From contig NZ_CP157350.1 in NCBI RefSeq assembly GCF_051045985.1, positions 558,001 to 622,000 on the forward strand: DNA of 64,000 nucleotides, given 5' to 3'. The notes beneath the pieces are model-generated. The model was not told the origin of the DNA. It did no database searches and saw only the letters and a list, made by a program, of their open reading frames with translations. This document shows, piece by piece, positions 43,955 through 52,185 of the stretch; position 1 is the stretch's first letter, and each line of letters begins with the position of its first letter. The stretch is from Scardovia wiggsiae (lineage in GTDB: Bacteria; Actinomycetota; Actinomycetes; Actinomycetales; Bifidobacteriaceae). The position numbers and the translations under genes were made by a program.

Positions 43955-44166
43955 TAGGGGGGGGCGCAGGGGTTATTTGCCGGGTTTCCTGGTTCCCTCT
44001 TGTTTTCTGCCGGATAATCAGATAAGGGGCAGGGGCAGGCGTTTTGTATCCGGCTGTATGGCGGGGCACTCAGCCTAAAAAAATTGTGGGGTATTGTGGA
44101 GAACTTAAAACAGCATGCCCATCCGTACACAGCGGATGGTCTCCTTTGCAGGAAGAAGAAGTATCC

Positions 44167-45027
44167 ATGTATAGTCCTGATATGGATATGGCCAATATAG
44201 CGCCTCGGCGGCCGGGCAGCATAAAACGTGCTGCGGGGCTGTGGCGCAGGAATATGCGGTACGTACTGTTCCCCAGATGCTGTGCCGGGTGCGGTATGCC
44301 TGACAGCATTTTGTGCGGATCCTGTTCAGCCCTGCTGCACAGGAGGCTGTCCAGGCCTCTCCATGATTATTTTACGGACCCTGATATGGCCTGTACGGTT
44401 TACTCCTGTTCTGCCTATAACGGGTGTATACGGCAGGCAATACTGTCGTGGAAAGACCATGGCGACGAGGAGCTTGACAAACCCTTTTCATGTGCGATGG
44501 AGGAGCTGGTGAACAGCCTGTATCCAAAGGTACTGTCCCTGCTGCCATCCGGGCAGGCTGCTGCTGGGGCGCCCGGCAGTATGAGAGGCGGATGCGTATA
44601 TGTTATGCCTGCCCCTTCGGGCAGAGGGTCGTTTTACAGGCGTGGACGGCTGCAGGTGCTGCCGCTGTGCTATGCTGCGGCACGGGCGCTGAATGCCCAT
44701 GGCGCTGATGCCCGTGTGACTCCGCTTCTCCATATGCATGGCAGGCTGCAAAAATCTGTGTCCCATAATGACAGAAGGTCCAGGATGGGGCGTCTGTCCG
44801 GAAGGTTGTCTGTCGCACATCCCCATCGTGTGGCTGGGCATACGGTTATCCTTATTGACGATATTATGACGACCGGCTCTACGCTTCGCTCATGTGAGCG
44901 GGTGCTCCGCGAGGCCGGCGCCTATGTATATGCGGCACTGACACTGTCTATGGTCCCGGGGGATACAGATGGCCTGCAGCTTCCGCGCCCAGCTTTGGCT
45001 GCCTGTAACCCGCAGTGGACCGCTTAA
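44167..45027 (+). CDS. comF: ComF-family phosphoribosyltransferase-like protein
   Basis: ComF proteins take part in DNA uptake and recombination in naturally competent bacteria; in others the role is unclear. The 286 residues begin with a four-Cys zinc site (RCCAGCGMPDSILCGSC), then YNGCIRQAILSWKDHGD, and the phosphoribosyl-diphosphate loop VILIDDIMTTGSTLRSCE. ATG 44167 is chosen because AGGAAGAAG precedes it and the Cys block follows soon after. Its stop codon overlaps that of umuC in a shared TTAA. Confidence 0.9.
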   Translation: MYSPDMDMANIAPRRPGSIKRAAGLWRRNMRYVLFPRCCAGCGMPDSILCGSCSALLHRRLSRPLHDYFTDPDMACTVYSCSAYNGCIRQAILSWKDHGDEELDKPFSCAMEELVNSLYPKVLSLLPSGQAAAGAPGSMRGGCVYVMPAPSGRGSFYRRGRLQVLPLCYAAARALNAHGADARVTPLLHMHGRLQKSVSHNDRRSRMGRLSGRLSVAHPHRVAGHTVILIDDIMTTGSTLRSCERVLREAGAYVYAALTLSMVPGDTDGLQLPRPALAACNPQWTA

Positions 45028-46349
45028 TCGGCTTTGACTACTGCCATTTCGCTCCATCGCGTTGTACATCTTTTGGAGAGCATGGTGCGTTTCATTACCC
45101 ATGGGCTGCCGGTATCGGAACTGTACCGTCCTGCCCCGCGGATACCTCCGTACCCTATACCTGCAGACATTGGGCCGAACCGGCCGGTTATCAGGTCTAA
45201 GGTATTTCCCAGCTTTTCCGTGCCCTTCAGCGGGGTATCGGCATCGAGAAGGTTGTAGCTGCTTTTGCTGACCAGTTTATGAAGGGTGATCCCTGCCCGG
45301 GCATAACAGGCATCCGGATCAACCACAGTCCGGGCCGTTTCGCATGCTGCCTGTGAAATAGTAATGGGGTTATCGGTAGGGCTGTCTAATATACATGTAT
45401 TCCAGGCATGGGAGCTTGTACTTCTGCTATGCCTGCGGTGTCCGGTTGCGCAGAAGATACTGACTGCCCCGCACAGGCTCCCCTGGCGTTTCAGGCGGTG
45501 TGCTGCTTTCTGTGCATACACGCTTAAAGCCTGGCATAGTGTGCTGTATCCGCGTACGGGCTGTCCGAACATCCGGGAATACATTATCTGGGCTTTTCTT
45601 GCCCCCTCAACGGTATCGTCAGTATTGTCTTCCGGGATACAGGGGATCCCGCGCAGCTCAAGGACAGTGCGTTCAACAGAAATAGAGTATTGGTGCCTTA
45701 TGGTTTCAGGGTCGGAATTTCCCAAATCGGCAGCGGTAAGGATATCATGGCTCATCAGTTTTGAACTCAGATGCCTGCCTACGCCCCACACGTCAGAAAC
45801 AGGGGTGCGCTGCAGGATATCAGGGCTGACTTGGGACCATGACAATACCCCGTGTGTGGCAGGATGGCTTTTTGCCCAATGGTTCACTATTTTAGCCAAT
45901 GTTTTTGTAGGCGCCATCCCTATGGATACCGGTATGCCTATGCCCTGCAGTATGGCCTTCCGCATACGGATACATGTACTGATAGATGCCGCATCATCGG
46001 TGCAGGGGTTTGTAAGGAAACACTCGTCAATGGAATATACCTCCTGTCCGGGGAAGAAGGATCTCATAACAGACATCATCCGGTGCGACAGGCTTGCATA
46101 AAGCTCATAGTTGGAACTTCTTGCTATAACGCCTTTCCTGGCAGCATCCTCTTTGATGGCGAACCATGGGGCGCACATCCCGATCCCAAGGGCCCTTGCT
46201 TCGCTGCTGCGCGCTACAACACATCCGTCGTTATTGGAAAGCACAACAATGGGCTTCCTGTTAAGCGACGGATCGAAGACGCGCTCGCAGGAGGCAAAGA
46301 AGCTGTTGGCGTCAGCAAGTATCACACTGTTATAGCGGCTGCGTGCCAT
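45024..46349 (-). CDS. umuC: Y-family DNA polymerase, UmuC subunit of translesion polymerase V-like
   Basis: Copies past DNA lesions after SOS induction. The 441 residues show ILADANSFFASCERVF (metal Asp13), VVLSNNDGCVVARSSEARALG, the catalytic VYSIDECFL, GIGIPVSIGMAPTKTLAKIVNHWAK-type region, and the little-finger/C-terminal UmuC domain. The ATG at 46349 follows GGAAGGT and overlaps umuD by 20 bases. It converges with comF, sharing TTAA. UmuDC is not common in bifidobacteria as I recall, so the cassette may be acquired. Confidence 0.93.
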   Translation of the reverse strand: MARSRYNSVILADANSFFASCERVFDPSLNRKPIVVLSNNDGCVVARSSEARALGIGMCAPWFAIKEDAARKGVIARSSNYELYASLSHRMMSVMRSFFPGQEVYSIDECFLTNPCTDDAASISTCIRMRKAILQGIGIPVSIGMAPTKTLAKIVNHWAKSHPATHGVLSWSQVSPDILQRTPVSDVWGVGRHLSSKLMSHDILTAADLGNSDPETIRHQYSISVERTVLELRGIPCIPEDNTDDTVEGARKAQIMYSRMFGQPVRGYSTLCQALSVYAQKAAHRLKRQGSLCGAVSIFCATGHRRHSRSTSSHAWNTCILDSPTDNPITISQAACETARTVVDPDACYARAGITLHKLVSKSSYNLLDADTPLKGTEKLGNTLDLITGRFGPMSAGIGYGGIRGAGRYSSDTGSPWVMKRTMLSKRCTTRWSEMAVVKAD

Positions 46350-46803
46350 TTCTACCTTCCCGGTCAGGTTTTCCCGCAGCGTCTGCCTCCAGAGGGCGCG
46401 AATGCCGTGCGTATGAATTCTGCCAGTGGAAATTCCCAATCACCACACCCCAAATAACCACTTCCTGCTCCAGATATAACGGTATATCAGGGTACTGCGG
46501 ATTCTCAGGATGGAGCAGAGGCCTGTTGTCGGCACCCATAATCAGACGTTTCACCGTCAGCTCTCCGTTAATGGCCGCTACAACGATACTGTTTTCCTCG
46601 GCAGCGAGGGAACGGTCGACGACAAGGATATCCCCGTCGAAGATACCTGCACCTTCCATGGAATCACCTGCTACCGCCATAACGAATGTCGTGTCAGGGT
46701 GTGTGATTACATTATCGTCGAAGGAAAAATCCCCGTCAAAATAATCCTGTGCAACTGAAGGGAAGCCTGCGTGCACAGCCTCAAGTGCCATAGGGACTGC
46801 CAT
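46330..46803 (-). CDS. umuD: UmuD/LexA-type S24 autopeptidase
   Basis: Self-cleaves after RecA activation to form UmuD', which joins UmuC. The 157 residues hold the cleavage site Ala12-Gly13 in VHAGFPSVAQDYFD, the nucleophile Ser48 in AGDSMEGAGI and the general base Lys85 in GELTVKRL; the 37-residue spacing equals that of E. coli UmuD. ATG 46803 is preferred because AAGAGG lies 8 bases upstream; ATG 46809 and GTG 46812 are too close to it. A perfect SOS box lies 14 bases ahead. Confidence 0.94.
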   Translation of the reverse strand: MAVPMALEAVHAGFPSVAQDYFDGDFSFDDNVITHPDTTFVMAVAGDSMEGAGIFDGDILVVDRSLAAEENSIVVAAINGELTVKRLIMGADNRPLLHPENPQYPDIPLYLEQEVVIWGVVIGNFHWQNSYARHSRPLEADAAGKPDREGRNGTQPL

Positions 46804-46816
46804 TATCATCACCTCT

Positions 46817-46834
46817 TTCGAACATATGTTCGAA
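46817..46834 (-). promoter_or_regulatory. LexA-binding SOS box of umuDC
   Basis: TCGAAC-ATAT-GTTCGA (46818-46833), extended by one pair to 46817-46834, is a perfect match to the actinobacterial/Gram-positive SOS box. A possible -10 (TAATAT, on the minus strand) lies directly upstream, so LexA would block initiation. Confidence 0.92.
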
Positions 46835-46905
46835 TATTATTTCAGGTGAATAAGACAGAAACAGTATTTGCGACACGCGCTGGAAACAGCTGTATTCCCG
46901 CTGGC

Positions 46906-48144
46906 CTACAGCTGCTCATCAATAAGCGGGATATTGTGATGCTTTGGGAGGGTGATTTCAAAATTAGCCCCACGTGAATCATCAACGACCCGTACAGTAC
47001 CGGAATGGAGCTGGGCTGCCCACCGTGCAATGGAAAGGCCCAGTCCGGTACCTCCCGATCCGGTACCGGGCCGGGATCCCTGGCCCTTAACGTATCGGCG
47101 GAAAATGTCAGACCGCGCTTCCTGCGATATCTGGGAACCAAAATTGATTATATTGGAAACGATCGTGTCATGGACCCTGTCTTCATGGACTTCCACCAGT
47201 ACGGCTGTCCCGTCAGCAGAATGCTTGATAGCATTTGAAACGATATTCGTATAGAGCTGGCGCAGACGGTCCTGGTCGCCTTCCATCGTGATATTGGGAG
47301 GGACGTCAAGGCTGATCATGTGCCCATGCCCGCCGTCAGCTATTTCCAGGGGCTTTACCACATCATCAATAAAATCCTTGACGTTGAATTCGGTAATTTC
47401 CAGGCTTGCTGCCCCAGCCTCTACACGGGACATATCAAGAAGGAAAGCAATAAGGTCTGTGAGGCGCATAGTCTGGCTAAGCAGCCCGTCCAGGTTTGCA
47501 GGCGTTGGTTCTATAACGCCGTCAGCCATATTCTCTACCTGGGCCTGCAGTGCTGAAACAGGGGTACGCAGTTCGTGGCTGACGTTTGCGATAAGGTCGC
47601 GCCGCATCTGGTCAGCATGTTCCAGTTCTTCTGCCATGGCATTGAAAGACCGTGCAAGCTGGCCCACTTCGTCGCGGCTGGATACTGCAGAAGTAACGCG
47701 GATCTCATAATTCCCCTCCTGCATCTGTTCTGCCGCATCGCGTATTTCACCGAGCGGGGAGGTCAGGCCATGGGAGAATATATATGTGACCCCGAGTGCG
47801 GCGGCAAGGGTCAGGGGCATTGCTATCCATCCGCTGACGCCGTACTGCAGCAGGAACCACGACATAAGGAAAGTGATAGCTGTTGAAATGATAATAAGGA
47901 TACTCAACTCAGCTTTAAGGGAAGTGAAAACCCCTATAGGGCGGACGGCGGAAGGCTTTTTGCGCGGCCTGGCCCCAGAAGGGCGCTTCTTCCTCGGCGA
48001 TGTCCCTCTCCCTGCCTTTCTGGCCTGTTCCTGCTGCATACGGTATGTGTCGTATGCAGATTTGCTGTACAGCCCGCGGGGGGAAGTGTGATGAGGCGCG
48101 GAAGACGATGTCCGGGGAGTTGTGTCACCCTTTCGGTCAGGCAT
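46906..48144 (-). CDS. Two-component sensor histidine kinase (HAMP, HisKA, HATPase)
   Basis: Membrane sensor for the response regulator upstream. The 412 residues: a basic, disordered N-terminus (~1-70), two closely spaced helices (~75-95 and ~102-118) with almost no extracellular loop, a HAMP domain (TSPLGEIRDAAEQMQEGNYEI), HisKA with NVSHELRTPVSALQAQVENM, and HATPase with NIVSNAIKHS, SGGTGLGLSIARWAAQLH. The missing sensory loop suggests it detects signals in the membrane or inside the cell. It begins 2 bases after the regulator's stop. Confidence 0.93.
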   Translation of the reverse strand: MPDRKGDTTPRTSSSAPHHTSPRGLYSKSAYDTYRMQQEQARKAGRGTSPRKKRPSGARPRKKPSAVRPIGVFTSLKAELSILIIISTAITFLMSWFLLQYGVSGWIAMPLTLAAALGVTYIFSHGLTSPLGEIRDAAEQMQEGNYEIRVTSAVSSRDEVGQLARSFNAMAEELEHADQMRRDLIANVSHELRTPVSALQAQVENMADGVIEPTPANLDGLLSQTMRLTDLIAFLLDMSRVEAGAASLEITEFNVKDFIDDVVKPLEIADGGHGHMISLDVPPNITMEGDQDRLRQLYTNIVSNAIKHSADGTAVLVEVHEDRVHDTIVSNIINFGSQISQEARSDIFRRYVKGQGSRPGTGSGGTGLGLSIARWAAQLHSGTVRVVDDSRGANFEITLPKHHNIPLIDEQL

Positions 48145-48146
48145 TT

Positions 48147-48881
48147 TCAGTCGTTGCCCAGCGGAGGCTCAAAGGCATATCCAACGCCGTGGACGGTCCT
48201 GATCATTTCCGGGCCGAGCTTGTGCCTGAGTGCCTTGACGTGGGAATCGACCGTACGGGTCCCTGATGCATCTACCCAGTCCCATACTTCTTCAAGGAGT
48301 TTCTCGCGTGTCAGTACCTGCTTGGGTTTACGCCCCAAAGTGGCCAGAAGGTCGAACTCTGTAGGGGTCAGGTGGATCTGTTCTCCACGGAATACGACGA
48401 GCCTCTGCGCGGGGTCAATTACCAGGTCTGGGAATTCAAGGACTTTTTCATTTTCTGAATTCTTGGCGATAACTTTTGCACGCTCTACCCTGCGAAGCAG
48501 CGCTTTGCACCGTGCAACGAGTTCACGCATGGAGAAGGGCTTGGTCATATAATCGTCAGCGCCGGAGCCCAGGCCGATAACTTTATCGGTCTCATCATCA
48601 CGTGCAGTAAGCATAAGGACGGGGACAGGGCGTGTTGTCGTAATGCGTTTGGTAGCTTCGAGGCCGTCCATAACGGGAAGCATGATATCCATAATAATGA
48701 GGTCAGGCTTATAGGCCGCAGCCAGATCAACGGCAGTTGCGCCATCGCCGGCAATACGGGTATTCCATCCTTCAGAGGCCAGGCGCTGCCCGATAGCAGT
48801 TGCGAGGGTAGGCTCATCTTCAACAACGAGGATGGAGTACTGCCCGGTGCGTTTTGATTTATCAGTTGTAGTGCTAATCAT
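48147..48881 (-). CDS. OmpR/PhoB-type response regulator
   Basis: DNA-binding partner of the adjacent kinase. The 244 residues have a receiver domain (acidic pair in LVVEDEP, phospho-Asp in LIIMDIMLPVMDGL, Thr in MLTARDD, Lys in DDYMTKPFSM) and a winged-helix domain (HLTPTEFDLLATLGRKPKQV, RTVDSHVKALRHKLG, RTVHGVGYAFEP). ATG 48881 is chosen over upstream ATG 48911, which would lie inside the inverted repeat. The ribosome site is weak. Gene order on the minus strand is glgB, regulator, kinase. Targets unknown. Confidence 0.93.
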   Translation of the reverse strand: MISTTTDKSKRTGQYSILVVEDEPTLATAIGQRLASEGWNTRIAGDGATAVDLAAAYKPDLIIMDIMLPVMDGLEATKRITTTRPVPVLMLTARDDETDKVIGLGSGADDYMTKPFSMRELVARCKALLRRVERAKVIAKNSENEKVLEFPDLVIDPAQRLVVFRGEQIHLTPTEFDLLATLGRKPKQVLTREKLLEEVWDWVDASGTRTVDSHVKALRHKLGPEMIRTVHGVGYAFEPPLGND

Positions 48882-48901
48882 AATAACTTTCGATCCTATG
48901 A

Positions 48902-48981
48902 ATAACGGCAATACTGTATATATTACAGCCAGCCCTTCACAATTCGGGCTTACAGCTGCAGCATAGCAGTATTGCCGTTAT
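48902..48981 (-). repeat. 15-bp perfect inverted repeat with inner hairpin between glgB and the response regulator
   Basis: ATAACGGCAATACTG (48902-48916) pairs with CAGTATTGCCGTTAT (48967-48981) without mismatch. The 50-base interior has another stem (AGCCC 48931-48935 with GGGCT 48946-48950) and alternative pairing CTGTA/TACAG (48914-48918 with 48951-48955). It begins 18 bases after the glgB stop and ends 20 bases before the regulator start. It may end glgB transcripts and/or shape translation of the regulator. Confidence 0.75.
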
Positions 48982-48999
48982 CAGATATTCTTAAAGTGT

Positions 49000-51246
49000 T
49001 TAATTTTCAGGCTTCAGGATAATCACCCCCATAGCAGGGACCGTCAGATAGGCTGACCAGCCGCGGCTATGGAACTCTCCTTCAACAGCATGGATATCCG
49101 TATTATGGATATCCGAGCCCCCATATTTGGCGTCGTCTGTGGTGAGGATCTCAGCCCACTTCCCGCCGCTCGGCAGGGGCACCTGATAGTTGTCCCATGC
49201 TGTGCCTGAGAAATTGACAACGACAACAAGAGGGTTCCCGTCCTTATCCAGGCGCATATAGCTGAGGGTATTGTGGTCGCCGTCGTCACTGGTCAGCCAC
49301 TGGAACCCCTGCTGTTCAAAATCCAGCTCCCACAGTTCGCGGTTATCTTTATACAGCCGGTTAAGGTCGCGCACAAGACTCTGGATCCCGCGATGGTCCT
49401 CCCAGTTCAGGCTGTCCCAGTCAATACTCCAGTTTTCATTCCACTCGCCGAACTGTGCCAGTTCGTTGCCCATGAAAGTCAGGTTCTTGCCGGGATGCGT
49501 CCACTGGTATGCAAAAATGGCGCGTACGCCTGCAAACCGCTGCCAGTCATCACCGGGCATACGCCCTATAAGCGACCCCTTCCCATGGACGACTTCATCA
49601 TGTGAGATCGGGAGGATATAATGCTCGGAATAGGCATATACCATAGAGAAAGTGATCTCGCTGTGATGCCATTTGCGGTCAAGCGGATGGTGGCTAAGAT
49701 AATCAAGCGTGTCATGCATCCACCCCATATTCCACTTAAGGCCGAACCCCAGCCCGCCGCTGCTTGTGGGGGCAGTGACTCCCTGCCATGCGGTAGATTC
49801 CTCAGCGATCATCATAATGCCGGGACCGTTGCGGTAGGCCGTAGCCGTAGCCTCTTTGAGGAAATCGATAGCCTCCAGGTTTTCATTGCCGCCATATTTG
49901 TTAGGGCGCCACTGGCCGCCTTCGCGGCTGTAGTCCAGATAGAGCATGGAGGACACGGCGTCGACCCGCAGCCCGTCTACGTGGAACTCGTTTATCCAGT
50001 AGCACGCATTGGCTACAAGGAAATTGCGCACTTCGTTGCGTCCGAAGTTGAATATGTACGTCCCCCAGTCGGGGTGTTCGCCGCGAAGCGGATCAGGGTC
50101 TTCATACAGCGGTGTGCCGTCGAAACGTCCCAGCGCGAAATCATCCTTGGGGAAATGGGCGGGTACCCAGTCCATAATGACGCCAATGCCTTCCTGGTGG
50201 AAACGGTCAATAAGGTATTTAAGGTCATCCGGGCTTCCGTGCCGGGAATCCGGGGCATAGTACCCGGTGACCTGATACCCCCATGAACCTGCAAAGGGGT
50301 GCTCTGCCAGCGGCATAAACTCTACATGGGTGAATCCCATATCTTTGACATAGCCTACCAGATCCTCAGCAAGCTCACGGTAGCCTTCGCCTTTCTTCCA
50401 GCTGCCGGCATGCACTTCATAAATGCTTACAGGACCCAGATGCGGGTTCTTCGCGGCGCGCTCCCGCATCCAGTTTTCATCATTCCACTCATAACGGGAA
50501 TCAACAACAATGGAAGCTGTTTCCGGAGGCACCTGGTGGAAGCGCTCCATAGGGTCAGCTTTCTGCTTCCACTCATTATTGGCATTCAGTATTTCATATT
50601 TATAGCGTTCCCCTGCTTTGACCCCGGGGATGAACAGTTCCCATACACCGCTGGACCCGAGTTCGCGCATGGCATGCTGGCGGCCCCCCCATCCATTGAA
50701 ATCCCCGACAACGCGCACGGTCCGCGCATTAGGCGCCCAGACCGCGAAAGACGTCCCCGTCACGGAACCGTCTGATGAACCGTCAGGCTCGCCCATAGGG
50801 TCAAGATACGTCCGTACATGGGCGCCAAGCACATCCCACAGGCGTTCATGCCGGCCTTCGTTAATAAGGTAGGTATCCAGTTCCCCCACTGTAGGCAGAT
50901 ACCGGTAAGGGTCATCCTGGATATTATCTTCCCCATGATCATAAACAGTGTGGATCCGGTAATCCGGGACCATCCACCGTTCCCCGTCTTTTACAGCGGG
51001 TATTTCGGCAGTGAATATGCCGTTCCATTCATGCTCGGCTTTATATGTGCCGTCCTGAGTGAGTATCTCTACCGTTTTGGCAAGCGGGCGGAGTACCCGT
51101 ACAGTCGCTGAGGGCCGGGTACTCGCCGCAGGGCTTTCCGGTCCCATACCGTCATTATCCAGATGGGCTCCCAGGACTTCGTGCGGGTCGTAATAAACAC
51201 CATTGCTGACTTCATCTAGCACTGTGTGCGGTACAGGTACTGGCAT
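49000..51246 (-). CDS. glgB: 1,4-alpha-glucan branching enzyme
   Basis: Introduces alpha-1,6 branches into glycogen. The 748 residues hold the N-terminal N1 domain (YYDPHEVLGAHLD), CBM48 (FAVWAPNARTVRVVGDFNGW), the GH13 barrel with GLRVDAVSSMLYLD (nucleophile Asp), MIAEESTAW (acid Glu), ISHDEVVHGKGSL (third Asp) and FMGNELAQFGEWNE, and the C-terminal all-beta domain. TAGGAG lies 6 bases before the ATG. No other glycogen gene is in the window. Divergent from carD. Confidence 0.98.
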   Translation of the reverse strand: MPVPVPHTVLDEVSNGVYYDPHEVLGAHLDNDGMGPESPAASTRPSATVRVLRPLAKTVEILTQDGTYKAEHEWNGIFTAEIPAVKDGERWMVPDYRIHTVYDHGEDNIQDDPYRYLPTVGELDTYLINEGRHERLWDVLGAHVRTYLDPMGEPDGSSDGSVTGTSFAVWAPNARTVRVVGDFNGWGGRQHAMRELGSSGVWELFIPGVKAGERYKYEILNANNEWKQKADPMERFHQVPPETASIVVDSRYEWNDENWMRERAAKNPHLGPVSIYEVHAGSWKKGEGYRELAEDLVGYVKDMGFTHVEFMPLAEHPFAGSWGYQVTGYYAPDSRHGSPDDLKYLIDRFHQEGIGVIMDWVPAHFPKDDFALGRFDGTPLYEDPDPLRGEHPDWGTYIFNFGRNEVRNFLVANACYWINEFHVDGLRVDAVSSMLYLDYSREGGQWRPNKYGGNENLEAIDFLKEATATAYRNGPGIMMIAEESTAWQGVTAPTSSGGLGFGLKWNMGWMHDTLDYLSHHPLDRKWHHSEITFSMVYAYSEHYILPISHDEVVHGKGSLIGRMPGDDWQRFAGVRAIFAYQWTHPGKNLTFMGNELAQFGEWNENWSIDWDSLNWEDHRGIQSLVRDLNRLYKDNRELWELDFEQQGFQWLTSDDGDHNTLSYMRLDKDGNPLVVVVNFSGTAWDNYQVPLPSGGKWAEILTTDDAKYGGSDIHNTDIHAVEGEFHSRGWSAYLTVPAMGVIILKPEN

Positions 51247-51350
51247 CTTTGCTCCTAACCTTAAGTTTCATAATGATATGAGGTACCCTACAATTCTAAG
51301 CGATATTTATGAAAACGACCACCCGTGTGTTTCTATGGGATCCCCGATGC

Positions 51351-51372
51351 AGGGAAATAGCTCTGTTTCCCT
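51351..51372. promoter_or_regulatory. Inverted repeat in the glgB/carD divergent region
   Basis: AGGGAAA (51351-51357) and TTTCCCT (51366-51372) flank TAGCTCTG. The 204-base gap also has the palindrome GGGATCCC and a possible carD -10 (CATAAT at about 51410). A role as operator or leader hairpin is a guess. Confidence 0.35.
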
Positions 51373-51450
51373 TGCTTTTGCAGCGCTTCCGCACGTCCAT
51401 GCCTGGGAGCATAATAAGTCAGTTGACTTTTATCGTGAGAGGCATTTTTG

Positions 51451-52167
51451 ATGGAGTATAAAATTGGCGATACGGTTGTTTACCCCCGTCACGGGGCGGC
51501 GCGGATCGAAGGGATCACGGAGCGCACGCTTCGCGGGGTCACGCGCCAGTATCTCCGTTTAGCCGTACTCTCATCGGATGGACTGGAGATCAGTGTCCCT
51601 GCTGATGCTGTAGAAAAAGTCGGTGTCCGGGAAGTCGTCAACGGCGTTGCAGTAGCCCGGGTCTTTGAGATACTCCGTACCCCGGTGGTCGAGGAAAAAA
51701 CAAACTGGTCGCGCCGGTATAAGCTTAATGTTGAAAAAATTGCAACAGGCGACGTCAATAAAATTGCTGAGGTAGTAAGGGACCTTTCCCAGCGCGACGA
51801 TGAAGACCACGGATTGTCTGCAGGCGAAAAACGGATGCTTGCGCGGGCCAGGGGGGTCCTGACCTCTGAAATCGCTCTCAGCGAGGGTATAGATGATAGT
51901 GAAGCCCAGCGTCTGCTGGACGTCAATTTGGGATACCAGGATCCGGAACCGGGGGATGAAAAGCATCATGCTGAAGCCCCTGAAGAGCCGGCATTCCAGA
52001 CTTTGTACAGGTTGGAAGAAGAGGAGCGCGCTGCAAAAATTGCTGCGAAACAGGCTGCAAGGGCTGCGCGTGAGGCTGCTGCTGAAACTAAGAAGAGTGG
52101 GGAAGACAGCAGCAGCGATACGGATAGCAGCCCTGACAGCAGCAACGGCTCCCTGCCTGAAATCTGA
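51451..52167 (+). CDS. carD: CarD-family RNA polymerase-binding regulator
   Basis: CarD stabilises the open promoter complex in actinobacteria. The 238 residues start with the polymerase-interacting Tudor-like domain (YKIGDTVVYPRHGAARIEGI, VPADAVEKVGVR), then the helical DNA-binding part with the conserved Trp in TNWSRRYKLN and KIAEVVRDLSQRD, ALSEGIDDSEAQRLL. The last ~75 residues are an acidic/Ala/Ser-rich tail not present in the 162-residue mycobacterial protein. GAGAGG lies 8 bases before the ATG. It converges with the metal transporter operon at 18 bases distance. Confidence 0.95.
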   Translation: MEYKIGDTVVYPRHGAARIEGITERTLRGVTRQYLRLAVLSSDGLEISVPADAVEKVGVREVVNGVAVARVFEILRTPVVEEKTNWSRRYKLNVEKIATGDVNKIAEVVRDLSQRDDEDHGLSAGEKRMLARARGVLTSEIALSEGIDDSEAQRLLDVNLGYQDPEPGDEKHHAEAPEEPAFQTLYRLEEEERAAKIAAKQAARAAREAAAETKKSGEDSSSDTDSSPDSSNGSLPEI

Positions 52168-52185
52168 TATTCCCTGACTTTCTGT

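Noticed and set aside
43955..44166. Small gene between the HAD protein and comF
   Set aside because: Only short frames without ribosome sites; the comF frame is open upstream but lacks a sensible start before 44167.
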